Shown here: positions 24,047-32,582 of the stretch, one piece after another
Position numbering within the stretch: the stretch's first letter is position 1
Layout: every line of letters starts with the position of its first letter
From: a virus
IMG/VR virus record: IMGVR_UViG_3300047335_000024
Span: 1 to 52,336 of that record
Length of the DNA: 52,336 nucleotides
Direction: 5' to 3' (one strand)
The notes under the pieces: model-generated
What the model was told of the DNA's origin: nothing
The model's database searches: none
The model's input: only the letters and a program-made list of their open reading frames with translations
Program-made: the position numbers and the translations under genes

Positions 24047-25078
24047 CTATTGATACTGCATCGACACAATGTTCACGGCCTCGGGTCGGATGGCCCATCC
24101 AGACGTGAAACCCCATTCCGACAGCACGTCGGTAGCGCCGCCAGCCAGCGGGGAGACGATCTCGATCGGCGCGGCCTTGGCGCTGTACATCAGCGACGTG
24201 CCAGCGATCGACGGCTGGAGCTTGGCGAACTCGTTGGTGTTGATCTTGCGGCCCGTGGGCATCTTGAGTTCGGGAACGACGATGATCACGGCGTCCGTGC
24301 CGTTGGCGCCCTTGCCGATCAGGGTGTCGTCATAGTTCCATTCCAGGATATCCCGGCCAGCCGCGCCCATGGCGGTTTCCAGGGTTCCGCGAACCGAGAG
24401 CGAGCCAGCGCCCTCGCGCTGGTACTGCGTCACCTGCACGATGCCCTGATACTCGAACGGCGACAGCGTGCGCTGCGGGCCGATGATGACCACGCGGACG
24501 GGCATACCGAGCTGATAGAGCTTCTGCTTCGCGGCGGCGATCTGCGACAGGAGGAAAAACGCCATCGCGCCGTTGTCGTAGGTCAAGACGGTGGTGTTGC
24601 CGTTCGGATCTGGCGGCAGGTTGGTGAGCGTCGCGCCAACCGTATTGAGGATGCCCTCGCCGTTTTGCGGGTTGTAGCCGTACAGCAGCGCGCCGCGAGC
24701 GCCCTGGAAGTGGGCTTGGCGCATGGCCTTCGATTGCGCGTCGGGAACCGAGACGTCGTATCGGGCGCCGGCGGCAATGTCGTGATGATCGTACTCCGCA
24801 CGAACCCGCGTGCGATAGACCGGCGTCTGGATCATGCGCGCCTTGACGGTGCAGGACGGAAGCGAGTTGTAAGATCCGCCCATCTGGCTCGCCGCAAGCT
24901 GCGTGCGAACCTCGATGACCTTCATGTAGACGTACTGGTCATCGTCGGATAGGCGCGGCATGACGTCGCCGGTCGCCAGCAGATCGAACGCGCCGGTCGC
25001 TTGGTTCCACTGCACGATGCTTTCGGGCGCCGTGTAGTGCGGGTGAACCAGCGTTACAGCGGGAAAAATGTTGCCCAT
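24047..25078 (-). CDS. Major capsid protein (DUF2184-like)
   Basis: 343 residues. The layout fits an HK97-fold capsid of the DUF2184 type: an N-terminal arm, a long region ending VRAEYDHHDIAAGARYDVSV, the helix KAMRQAHFQGARGALLYGYN, the PVRVVIIGPQRTLSPFEYQG stretch, and a C-terminal SEWGFTSGWAIRPEAVNIV. It follows the cement-like and protease-scaffold genes in the standard head order. No cleavage site of its own delta domain is obvious. Confidence 0.85.
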   Translation of the reverse strand: MGNIFPAVTLVHPHYTAPESIVQWNQATGAFDLLATGDVMPRLSDDDQYVYMKVIEVRTQLAASQMGGSYNSLPSCTVKARMIQTPVYRTRVRAEYDHHDIAAGARYDVSVPDAQSKAMRQAHFQGARGALLYGYNPQNGEGILNTVGATLTNLPPDPNGNTTVLTYDNGAMAFFLLSQIAAAKQKLYQLGMPVRVVIIGPQRTLSPFEYQGIVQVTQYQREGAGSLSVRGTLETAMGAAGRDILEWNYDDTLIGKGANGTDAVIIVVPELKMPTGRKINTNEFAKLQPSIAGTSLMYSAKAAPIEIVSPLAGGATDVLSEWGFTSGWAIRPEAVNIVSMQYQ

Positions 25079-25090
25079 GATCGGCCGCCC

Positions 25091-25975
25091 CTAAATCAGA
25101 ATGACGGCGCAGTTGCCGTTGTTGTTCCACACCGCCGTACTCGTCACGGGGTTGTAGTCGACCTCAAAGCAGTTGCCGATCTCGACTCTGAGGATCGAGC
25201 AAGGTAGCGCGCCGCCGCCCGCGACAAGCGTTCCGAATGCGGTCCCCGCGCCCGGCGTGGAAGCGAGCGGCAGAGCCCCGACCAGCGTTGAGCCGGTTGT
25301 GCCGGCGATCGCCAGATATTCGCCGTTGTAGGCGGTCGGTGTGACGCCGGTAATCGTGAAATACTCGCCCACCGCGACGCCGTGCGCCGTGGTGGTGGTG
25401 AACGTCGCTTGACCGCCGGCCGTATTCGCCCAAGTCGCCGCCGTGATGGCGTTGGCCGGATAGGCGGCGTTGTACGGCACAAGCTGTTGCGTGGTGAAAT
25501 CCCACGATACGCGTTGGGTGATGATGCCGCCGTCCAGATTGACCAGCGACGGCGCGCACTTGACGACGAGGCGGGCGCCGGAGCCCAGACGATACAGGTT
25601 GCAGGTCTGGCCGGGGTAGTACAACGGGACCGAATTGGCCGGCGTCATGATGCCGTTGTACGCCTGATCGAACACCGTAAAGCCGGTGAGCGACAGGGCG
25701 GTGTTGGCTGTGACGTTCGTCGCCTGATCGATGTAGCCGCCGAAGTTCTGGCTGGGCGTTGTGATGCCACCGGTCGACAGCGGAATGGCCTCCGAAATGC
25801 CCATGCCACCCCAGAGCGGGCCAGGGGCGGCGAGATCAACGATACCGCCAGCCAGGTTGTAGCGGGCGTTCGGCGAATCCAATGCCGTGCCCTGTACAAG
25901 CCCCGCCTCGGTGACGGAGAATGTCCCGGCGGCATTGGTCGTGCCGAATGGCTGGAACGAAACAGTCGCGGCCAT
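25091..25975 (-). CDS. Structural cement/decoration-like protein with FCCH-like insert
   Basis: 294 residues. The N-terminal 160 residues (APGPLWGGMGISEAIPLSTG and a conserved TGFTVFDQAYNGIMT) resemble capsid cement proteins encoded just before the major capsid gene. Residues 178-245 form an FCCH-like beta domain (ATFTTTTAHGVAVGEYFTIT, then YNGEYLAIAGT). The C-terminus returns to the first fold and ends in short strands. It probably binds the capsid surface. Confidence 0.7.
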   Translation of the reverse strand: MAATVSFQPFGTTNAAGTFSVTEAGLVQGTALDSPNARYNLAGGIVDLAAPGPLWGGMGISEAIPLSTGGITTPSQNFGGYIDQATNVTANTALSLTGFTVFDQAYNGIMTPANSVPLYYPGQTCNLYRLGSGARLVVKCAPSLVNLDGGIITQRVSWDFTTQQLVPYNAAYPANAITAATWANTAGGQATFTTTTAHGVAVGEYFTITGVTPTAYNGEYLAIAGTTGSTLVGALPLASTPGAGTAFGTLVAGGGALPCSILRVEIGNCFEVDYNPVTSTAVWNNNGNCAVILI

Positions 25976-25978
25976 GAG

Positions 25979-27292
25979 TTAAGCCCCCGCCTTGGTGTTG
26001 AACTTCACGTCGCCCTCGATCAGGCTGCGAGGTAGCTTGAACTCGTCCATCCACACGCTCGGATGGCCGTCGTACTCGCGGATGATGTGGCCCGCGCCGT
26101 CGTTGCGAACGCGTTCGCGAAGGACGCCGGCCGGAACCGCATCGGGGGTCGCGGCATGTGCGAGCGCCGCCTTGTGAATGGCGCTCTCGGCGATGGCGAC
26201 GATGGAGGCGTCCGCCTTGGTCAGGTCCACCGCCGCCCACTCGGTCGAGTGCTTCTTGTAGCGCTCGGCGAAGCGGCGGCGGAAATCACCGGGGCGCTCG
26301 TTCGGCAGAGGGCGAAGGCGGCGATTTTCGCCAAGCGCTGTCGCCACACTGTCGGCGCGATGCTGGGCGTCGGCCATTTCGTCCTCTTCCTCGTCGGAGA
26401 GGGCCTTGGGCATGGACTCATCCAACTTGGCGATTTTGTCGGCGAGGGCCTTCTTTTCGTCGGCGTCTTTTTTCGCGGCGGCGTCGGCCTTTTCGGCTTC
26501 CTCGCGCTTTTTCTTTTCTTCCTCGGATTCGTCGGACTTCGCCTTGTCCTCCTCCTCCTTTTTCTTCTTTTCTTCCTCGTCGTCCGCGTCCTTCTTCGCG
26601 GCGTCGGCTTTGGCCTTCTGTTCAGCCTCCCAGGCGTCGCACATGGCGTCTATGCGGGCATCACGCTTGGCCTGAGCGTCAGCCTTGGCCGCATCGGCCT
26701 TGGCCTTTTCTTCGGCGGCACGTTCTTCGTCGGTCATAGAGGCAACCCCTGTAGGCTCGCGGCCTTTGTCCCAAACACCATTAGCGCATATCGCGATGTG
26801 GTCAAGTAGCGGCGGCTCGTCCTCAATTAGGATGATCGAGCCGTCGTCAAGCGTTCTTTTTCCGGTTTCGTGGCCATCCGCCAGCACGACGCACGGCGAA
26901 GTCGACATCGGCTCGTTTTCGAGAATGGCCAGCGTGGCGTCATCGAATATCTTGGCGATGCCCCAGACGTCGTTTTCGACGATGTACGGAACAAAAATCG
27001 TTCCGACGATGCGCTCATTGAATTCCTCGCTCGTCAGGGTCGGCTCGGTCTCGGGATGATCGAAGATGACCGGCAGGCCATTGCATCGCGCCAGGAACTT
27101 TTCAGTCAGGTAATCTTCCGGCTTGCGCCAAACGAACTCCTCCTTGCCAGCCCGAAAGCTCGCCCCTGTTCCCGTGATGCGGATCGCATACAGGTTCAGG
27201 TTCATGAACTTCATCGGGCGCGGACGCTCGCCGCCTTGGTGAACGGCAACCATGGCGCGGGCGATGTCGAGTTCGGTCGTTACCTCGCTCAT
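25979..27292 (-). CDS. Prohead protease (DUF2213-like) fused to scaffold region
   Basis: 437 residues. Residues 25-185 resemble DUF2213 capsid proteases, with LPVIFDHPETEPTLTSEEFN, STSPCVVLADG and PLLDHIAIC holding candidate histidine and serine residues. Residues 190-300 are extremely rich in Lys/Glu/Asp/Ala, a long coiled coil as expected of a scaffold. Residues 310-437 form a separate conserved segment. Protease and scaffold in one chain is a known arrangement and lets the protease enter the prohead. The gene overlaps the MuF-like gene by 4 bases. Confidence 0.8.
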   Translation of the reverse strand: MSEVTTELDIARAMVAVHQGGERPRPMKFMNLNLYAIRITGTGASFRAGKEEFVWRKPEDYLTEKFLARCNGLPVIFDHPETEPTLTSEEFNERIVGTIFVPYIVENDVWGIAKIFDDATLAILENEPMSTSPCVVLADGHETGKRTLDDGSIILIEDEPPLLDHIAICANGVWDKGREPTGVASMTDEERAAEEKAKADAAKADAQAKRDARIDAMCDAWEAEQKAKADAAKKDADDEEEKKKKEEEDKAKSDESEEEKKKREEAEKADAAAKKDADEKKALADKIAKLDESMPKALSDEEEDEMADAQHRADSVATALGENRRLRPLPNERPGDFRRRFAERYKKHSTEWAAVDLTKADASIVAIAESAIHKAALAHAATPDAVPAGVLRERVRNDGAGHIIREYDGHPSVWMDEFKLPRSLIEGDVKFNTKAGA

Positions 27293-28110
27293 GCCGCCAT
27301 CAGCCCCCGAACGCGCGCCAGCTCGTCACGTCCCGCCTGGGTTAGCATATCGGCGGGAATTTGCGAGAGGGCATAGTGGTAGGCATAGGAGCAGCGGCAC
27401 AGCGGTAGCTCTCCCACCATTTCGATTTCGTCGGTATAGCCGTTTGGACCAGCGCGCATCAGCCCTTTCTCAATCGCCCAGTTTCCCCGTATCGCGAACA
27501 CTTTTCCGTTTCGCGCCAAGTGATCCGGCCGGGCGTTGTACGTCTTGTCATGCGCGCCGTGATCATGCCACGTGGCCGCGATCGCCCCTCCATCCGTAGC
27601 AACGATGTCGGATATCGACGCCCTCAGCTTGGCCGACTGATCTATGAGCACACGCCTCTCAGCAAACGGCAATTGCGCCAAGCTCTTGCGGATCTCCGAT
27701 TTGACCGGGTTTTTCGCGACCACATCCGACCCGCCGACCGGGATGCTGGTCGCCCATCCAGCGAACCGCTGGATCGTCTTCTCACGCGCCTGCACGCGGT
27801 TGAGCTTGATCAGGTCCGCGCTCGCCATGATGCGGCGGTCGAGTTCGGCGCGGAGCTTGGGCTTGATGCGCTCGATCGTCACGCGCGAGACGCCATTGTG
27901 CGCCCGCTCGATCCCGCCTCGCTCCACCATCGTCGTGTACGCGCCGCGAAGCGTGGACGCGAGGTTGGCCTGTAGCACTTCGGCCGGGATCATATCCTGA
28001 TCGGCCGCGACGCGAATGCGCTCGATCCAATAGTTCAGGCGCTCGATCGAATCATAGCCGAACTGAGCGAAATCCCGAACCGCCGCCGTGATGGTTTCGA
28101 AGAAGGTCAA
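27289..28110 (-). CDS. MuF-like minor head protein
   Basis: 273 residues from a TTG at 28110 that overlaps the preceding small gene (TTGA). The N-terminal 150 residues are helical. The C-terminal part has the MuF-type pattern TWHDHGAHDKTYNARPDHLA, GKVFAIRGNW and the closing LPLCRCSYAYH. Such proteins bind the portal and enter the capsid in low copy. No extra toxin domain is attached. It sits between portal and protease, the usual site. Confidence 0.8.
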   Translation of the reverse strand: MTFFETITAAVRDFAQFGYDSIERLNYWIERIRVAADQDMIPAEVLQANLASTLRGAYTTMVERGGIERAHNGVSRVTIERIKPKLRAELDRRIMASADLIKLNRVQAREKTIQRFAGWATSIPVGGSDVVAKNPVKSEIRKSLAQLPFAERRVLIDQSAKLRASISDIVATDGGAIAATWHDHGAHDKTYNARPDHLARNGKVFAIRGNWAIEKGLMRAGPNGYTDEIEMVGELPLCRCSYAYHYALSQIPADMLTQAGRDELARVRGLMAA

Positions 28111-28220
28111 TCGTCGTCGGCTTCGTCCTCATCGGGGTCGGCCGCCTCCGGATCAGGCCGCTTTCCGCCCACGTAGCTGACGGCCTCGAACATTTCGTCC
28201 AGGGCGCTTTTCTCGCTCAT
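28107..28220 (-). CDS. Small acidic protein between portal and MuF genes (37 aa)
   Basis: A 37-codon frame that starts in an ATGA overlap with the portal-fusion stop and ends in a TTGA overlap with the MuF-like start. The product begins MSEKSALDEMFEAVSYVGGK and ends in an acidic tail (ADPDEDEADDD). Coupling at both ends is strong support for translation. The acidic tail could interact with portal or scaffold. No family is recognised. Confidence 0.6.
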   Translation of the reverse strand: MSEKSALDEMFEAVSYVGGKRPDPEAADPDEDEADDD

Positions 28221-30577
28221 TGCCATACCTCGAAAACCATCGGATTGATGTAGTCAGCCAGCGCGACGGACGGCGTGTTGCCAAGCTGTTTTGATACCAC
28301 AGTCGCGACCATTTTGACAGCCTCCTTGCGGGCGGTCTCGCCGGCCGGGACGTCCATCTTGGCGATCGTATCCGCCGCGAGTTGATTCGCCTTCAGCGTG
28401 CGCAGGTCTTTGGCCTTGAAAATCTCGCCCGCTGCGCCCTTGATCACGGCATTCGCCTGCGCCGCGCTCGCCCGGAAAAGTACATCTCCGTCATTAGCGG
28501 TCAGCCGCTTTGAGATAAAGCCTGCCAACGCGTCATCTCTTACGGAGTTCTGGATGCGAACCCCTTTCTTGCCAATGAAATCATATGAGATCACATTATC
28601 GTCTACCTTGACGTGGCTCTTGAGCAAAGTAGTTGCTCCATACGCCTTCTCTTTAGCGCCAGTATCTTCATCGCCACCCGGCCTCATTCCGGTCAGATAC
28701 ATCAGGCGAACCGCCGCCGCCGCATGTGATCCTCGCTCAATCCCTCCTATTGTAGCTGCCTCGATTGCGTTTCGCTTGGCGTTGAATTGCCCCACCCGCT
28801 CGAACTTTTGCGCCTTCTTAGTTTTCGTGAACGCCTCGCTGTACCTATATTGTGGACGCCCCTTGCTATCTACCGCCAGGACCTGAAGGTCTGCATGTTC
28901 ATCATGCGAAATTCGCACATCCTTCCATCCTGGTGGAATGGCCAGTGCTTTTATGCGGGTCGGAGAAATGCCTTCGGCAGCATAGGATTTGGTCGCCGCC
29001 GAATAGATAGCCGCGACGCCACCTTGCGTTTTGCCGCCAGCTACGCTGAGCTTCGATGATCCGCCGCCATCTGTGAATTTCCCGTCATCATCCCGGGGAT
29101 GATCGCTCTCGACGAAAACCGCATCGGAACGAACCAGTCGGCGCACGCTGTCCTTCTCGCTCTCCGGCCCGGCTGGTTTGGGCTCAGTCTCGGGTGTCGG
29201 TGGCTCATACGCAGCAAGCGCCTCGTAATCGAGATCGAGGCGAGCGCCCTTGAACAAAAATTTCGAGCCGTTCACGTAGTCGGCCAGGAATTTGACGACC
29301 ATCGCCTTGTTTTCGGGATCGGCAATGGGAATGATTATCTCCGCCATGCCGATCGCAGCCTTCAACCCGACATCCTCGGCTTTCGCCAACTCGCTATCCG
29401 GCTCTTTGAGAAGGTTGGGCCACGCGGCGTTGAACGAGTTCTTCCAGCGCATGAACGCCGTCTTGTACTCGACGCCCTCGTATTCCTCGGGGAAATCGGC
29501 TTGGATCGAGGCGTAGAACTCAGGCGTCCAAGCCCGATACATGATGATCGGCTCCATGAACTTGTAGAGCGGTTCGAGCCATTCGCGAATGCCATCGACG
29601 TATCGGGCGATATTTTTGGCGTCCTCCGTACCCTCGCCGAACCCTTCGGCCATGGTTTCCTGATTGAGCAGCGAGGCCGGCATGTCGGCGGCTGTGGCGA
29701 TGTTCTTCAGGACGTTGTTGCGCGCAAACCCGGCCGCGCCGTCCAGGTTCATCATGTTTAGGGTTTCGACTTTGTCGTCCTGCCCGATCTGGAGGACGTT
29801 GCCCGTCACCGCGCCCTGCAGCAGCGTGCGTTTCAGGCCCGCGACCGCCTTCATCACGTTGTCGATGATTGCGCCCGCCGCCTTCATCATGACGATGAGC
29901 AGGCCGGCCTTTTGCGTCACCATGTCGTCGGTGAGCATCGACTGCACGAAGGTCTTGAGCGGGTAAAACGCGCGCTGATAGACGCTGCGACCGACGTATC
30001 CATACGCCGATGACGTATAGGCGATGTAGATCGGCTTTTCGTTCATGATCACACATGAACGAGACCTATGGTACGGCACGCCGGACACCGTGATCGTGTC
30101 GGATTGCTGGAAGTCGGGCGCGTTCGGGTCTTGGTTGAGCACGAGCGAGCCGGCCGTGTTCAGCGGGTCGAATACGCTGAAATAGAGGTCGAGCGTGCGC
30201 AGCTTCCATGGGTCTATCACCGTGCTCGGCTCGACGCCTTTGGCTCCATAGGCGATGGACGCGATGCCGTAGACGCGGGCCGTGGTTGCCGTGGTGGCGA
30301 TGTAGGAATCGACCTTGTCGTCTTTCCATTGCTGGATGAACGCATCCCGCACGCGATCGCCTGGGCTGTGCGGAACCTCGATCTCGCGCGCTTGGCTCTG
30401 CGCCATCTTGACGGGGGATTCGGCGATCTTCGCGCCGAGCGGGTGAAAGCTCCACAGCGTCTTGCACGCCTGATAGCTCGGCGCGTCGCCCGGCAGGATT
30501 TGCTCGGTCGTCAGCAGGCTCATCAGTTCGTTGCCGAGCGGCGAGGCGGCTACGGTGATCTGGGCTTGCTGGCTCAT
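28217..30577 (-). CDS. Portal protein fused to a type IB topoisomerase-like domain
   Basis: 786 residues. Residues 1-450 look like a DUF1073-type portal (QRAFYPLKTFVQSMLTDDMV, ATAADMPASLLNQETMAEGF, YVDGIREWLEPLYKFMEPII). A linker at 455-515 contains HPRDDDGKFTDGGGSS, of the type that precedes fused domains in phage head proteins. Residues 535-786 match topoisomerase IB: IPPGWKDVRIS, RLMYLTGMRPGGDEDTG (R632), the lysine of FIGKKGVRIQ (K670 or K671), KDLRTLKAN (R726), and LGNTPSVALADYINP, with N767 nine residues before Y776. In poxvirus TopIB the His-Tyr spacing is also nine. All catalytic positions seem present. Portal activity and topoisomerase activity in one virion chain is highly unusual. 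Confidence 0.85.
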   Translation of the reverse strand: MSQQAQITVAASPLGNELMSLLTTEQILPGDAPSYQACKTLWSFHPLGAKIAESPVKMAQSQAREIEVPHSPGDRVRDAFIQQWKDDKVDSYIATTATTARVYGIASIAYGAKGVEPSTVIDPWKLRTLDLYFSVFDPLNTAGSLVLNQDPNAPDFQQSDTITVSGVPYHRSRSCVIMNEKPIYIAYTSSAYGYVGRSVYQRAFYPLKTFVQSMLTDDMVTQKAGLLIVMMKAAGAIIDNVMKAVAGLKRTLLQGAVTGNVLQIGQDDKVETLNMMNLDGAAGFARNNVLKNIATAADMPASLLNQETMAEGFGEGTEDAKNIARYVDGIREWLEPLYKFMEPIIMYRAWTPEFYASIQADFPEEYEGVEYKTAFMRWKNSFNAAWPNLLKEPDSELAKAEDVGLKAAIGMAEIIIPIADPENKAMVVKFLADYVNGSKFLFKGARLDLDYEALAAYEPPTPETEPKPAGPESEKDSVRRLVRSDAVFVESDHPRDDDGKFTDGGGSSKLSVAGGKTQGGVAAIYSAATKSYAAEGISPTRIKALAIPPGWKDVRISHDEHADLQVLAVDSKGRPQYRYSEAFTKTKKAQKFERVGQFNAKRNAIEAATIGGIERGSHAAAAVRLMYLTGMRPGGDEDTGAKEKAYGATTLLKSHVKVDDNVISYDFIGKKGVRIQNSVRDDALAGFISKRLTANDGDVLFRASAAQANAVIKGAAGEIFKAKDLRTLKANQLAADTIAKMDVPAGETARKEAVKMVATVVSKQLGNTPSVALADYINPMVFEVWQ

Positions 30578-30589
30578 GCGCCCATGATT

Positions 30590-31918
30590 TCACATGCCGC
30601 CGCTGTCGCCAAGGGCAATGGCGATGCCGTACGTATAACAGTCGAGAATATCGTCGTTTTGGTCTTTCTGGCCGACGCGATAGTTAAATATTTGGCTTTC
30701 GAAGTGATTACGCGTCTGCCCCTTGTAGTTCACCAATTTATTGTGAACGTTCAGACTCATTTTCACTTTTCTTTGATATACGTATCCCGAAACCGATATT
30801 GCGCGCTCGTCCTTTCCGACGCTGGTAAGTACGCTATCGATCGCGGTGGCCCGCCAGTTTCGCCGCCACGCTTGTTGAAGTAGGATCATCCCGGAGGCTT
30901 TGTCTTCGATGAATGTGCCGAGCGAGCCCATCCGCGCGCCGCACGTGGTCGCCAGTTCGTCCAGCCGACGGTACACGTTCGGCAGCCACGCCTCCAGAAG
31001 CGAGCCCTCGATCTGCACGATGTCGTAATCGAGCGCGATAAGCGGATATCCGAACGCGCGGTTGACGGCCCAGTAGATCACCGCCGTTCCGTCGTTTTCC
31101 TTGCCGGTCTTGACCGCCGTGTCGATGGTGGCAAACACCATGTCGCAGCGATCGGGCCATGCCACAGGCAAGCCGTCGTCGCCCATCATGCTATCTCGGC
31201 TGAAAAACGCCGCGCCCGACCAGTCGACGAACTCGGCGAGGAACTCTTGTTGATAGACCAGCGGGGGATATTCGTTTTGAAGGTTGGCGACGCCTACCGG
31301 ATCAAGCGTGGGATTGCGTGACGTCGGCGCGTGGTGCTGCCGAAATCCGAGCCGCATCTTCGGGTCTGTCACTTGGTCATCATTGCACGCCTCGTAGAAA
31401 AAATTCTCCGGGTCAATGCCCTTGGGCGTGCCCGCCATGATCGCCTTGCCGCGCCTGTCGAGTAGCGTCGGGCGGATCGACTGCTCCCACGTCTGACGTA
31501 GACCGCGCTTGACCAGCGAGCCCTCGTCGATGATCACGAGGTCGTAGGATCGGGACCGCCCGGCGTCCTCATCCGAGAGCGTCCAGAACTCGACGGTTCC
31601 GCCCGCCTCCGTCTCAATGAGCGAATCGACCTTGGACGAGTGCTCGACCGCCGGCTTGATCAGCCGCAGGATGCGCTTGTAGCTCGGCGCGAGGAGCTTG
31701 TACGTCGGGCTGAACCATCCGACCTGCAGGCCGTGCCGCGCCTCGTTGGCGCCCAAGCTCTCAAGCGCCGTGGTCTTGCCGAAGCGTCGACCGCATCGCC
31801 AGACCGAGAACGGCATTCCGTCCGGGTTGAACAGGTTCTCGACGATCTCCCGCTGCCCAGAATGGAAGGTCGGAAAGTCTATGCCGCCTCGACGCCGTTT
31901 AGACGCGCGGCGGTTCAT
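30590..31918 (-). CDS. terL: Terminase large subunit
   Basis: 442 residues. The packaging ATPase carries Walker A RCGRRFGKTT (41-50), Walker B LVIIDEG (127-133) and the coupling-type stretch IMAGTPKG (159-166). The nuclease domain has its acidic triad in FATIDTAVK (D265), FIEDKASG (E337/D338) and NDDILDCYTYG (D421/D422). It cuts and pumps DNA through the portal encoded next. It overlaps the small subunit gene by 20 bases. Headful packaging would fit the apparently circular assembly, but the terminase class was not established here. Confidence 0.95.
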   Translation of the reverse strand: MNRRASKRRRGGIDFPTFHSGQREIVENLFNPDGMPFSVWRCGRRFGKTTALESLGANEARHGLQVGWFSPTYKLLAPSYKRILRLIKPAVEHSSKVDSLIETEAGGTVEFWTLSDEDAGRSRSYDLVIIDEGSLVKRGLRQTWEQSIRPTLLDRRGKAIMAGTPKGIDPENFFYEACNDDQVTDPKMRLGFRQHHAPTSRNPTLDPVGVANLQNEYPPLVYQQEFLAEFVDWSGAAFFSRDSMMGDDGLPVAWPDRCDMVFATIDTAVKTGKENDGTAVIYWAVNRAFGYPLIALDYDIVQIEGSLLEAWLPNVYRRLDELATTCGARMGSLGTFIEDKASGMILLQQAWRRNWRATAIDSVLTSVGKDERAISVSGYVYQRKVKMSLNVHNKLVNYKGQTRNHFESQIFNYRVGQKDQNDDILDCYTYGIAIALGDSGGM

Positions 31919-32369
31919 TGGTCACGGGGGGTTCATCGGCGCTTTTTTCCGCGTCATCATCGCGCGGGGATTGCTGTCCGTAGACGCGGCGGTTGAGTTT
32001 GGAGGCATACCATTTTCGCACGTCAATGTTTAGCTGACGATGACCAAGCATGTCGCCGCGCTTGATCTCTACGCTTCCGTCACCTTTCTTGGTGATTACA
32101 TCTCCTAACTGCGGCGTGCGGGCGATAACCACGTTTTCATCTGCAAAATAATCCGCCTGTACCTCGCGCGCGTGCGCGTACATGTTCGCAAATTGCATGT
32201 ATTTGACCAACCAGCGATACACTGTCGGGCGCCTCGGCATGGCCGGATCATCGCAGATTTCGATCAGAAGCTCCCCGTTCATGAGCCTCTCGCAGATGGC
32301 CTCTGCTATGGCCTGCGTGTACTCAAGGGGCCGCTCGACCGGCGGGATGATGGCGGGCAGGTTGGCCAT
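31899..32369 (-). CDS. terS: Terminase small subunit
   Basis: 156 residues. The N-terminal helix-turn-helix (AICERLMNGELLIEICDDPA, then PRRPTVYRWL) and the closing DVRKWYASKLNRRVYG motif are typical of small terminase subunits that recognise phage DNA and recruit the large subunit. It is the first long gene of the late operon and overlaps terL by 20 bases. Confidence 0.85.
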   Translation of the reverse strand: MANLPAIIPPVERPLEYTQAIAEAICERLMNGELLIEICDDPAMPRRPTVYRWLVKYMQFANMYAHAREVQADYFADENVVIARTPQLGDVITKKGDGSVEIKRGDMLGHRQLNIDVRKWYASKLNRRVYGQQSPRDDDAEKSADEPPVTNEPPRV

Positions 32370-32406
32370 CCCTCACCAATACCCGAAACTGTCCCGCGTG
32401 GCAAAG

Positions 32407-32499
32407 TCAGTTCGGATAGGCCACACCCCATGTCGCGAAGAAGCAGAACATGGCGATAGAGGCGATGACCATGCCGACGAACAGGCGGATGATGATCAT
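32407..32499 (-). CDS. Small membrane peptide (30 aa)
   Basis: A 30-codon frame whose ATG overlaps the stop of the micro-gene before it (ATGA). GAGG lies eight bases upstream. The product MIIIRLFVGMVIASIAMFCF plus a short tail is almost entirely one membrane span. It may be co-translated with the 16-codon gene before it, just upstream of the terminase genes. The function is unknown. Confidence 0.45.
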   Translation of the reverse strand: MIIIRLFVGMVIASIAMFCFFATWGVAYPN

Positions 32500-32546
32500 G
32501 GCCTCAACCCCGCCCGAATGACGACGGCAGCCTGAACGGTGAACAT
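32496..32546 (-). CDS. Possible 16-aa leader peptide at head of late operon
   Basis: A 16-codon frame (MFTVQAAVVIRAGLRP) with an excellent ribosome site (CAGGAGAAACCC before the ATG), ending in a 4-base overlap with the 30-aa membrane peptide. The strong site and coupling suggest it is translated, perhaps only to feed ribosomes to the next frame. It is the first frame after the AT-rich control region. Confidence 0.35.
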   Translation of the reverse strand: MFTVQAAVVIRAGLRP

Positions 32547-32582
32547 GGGTTTCTCCTGTGTTTGCGGATTGTTGATAGATGA

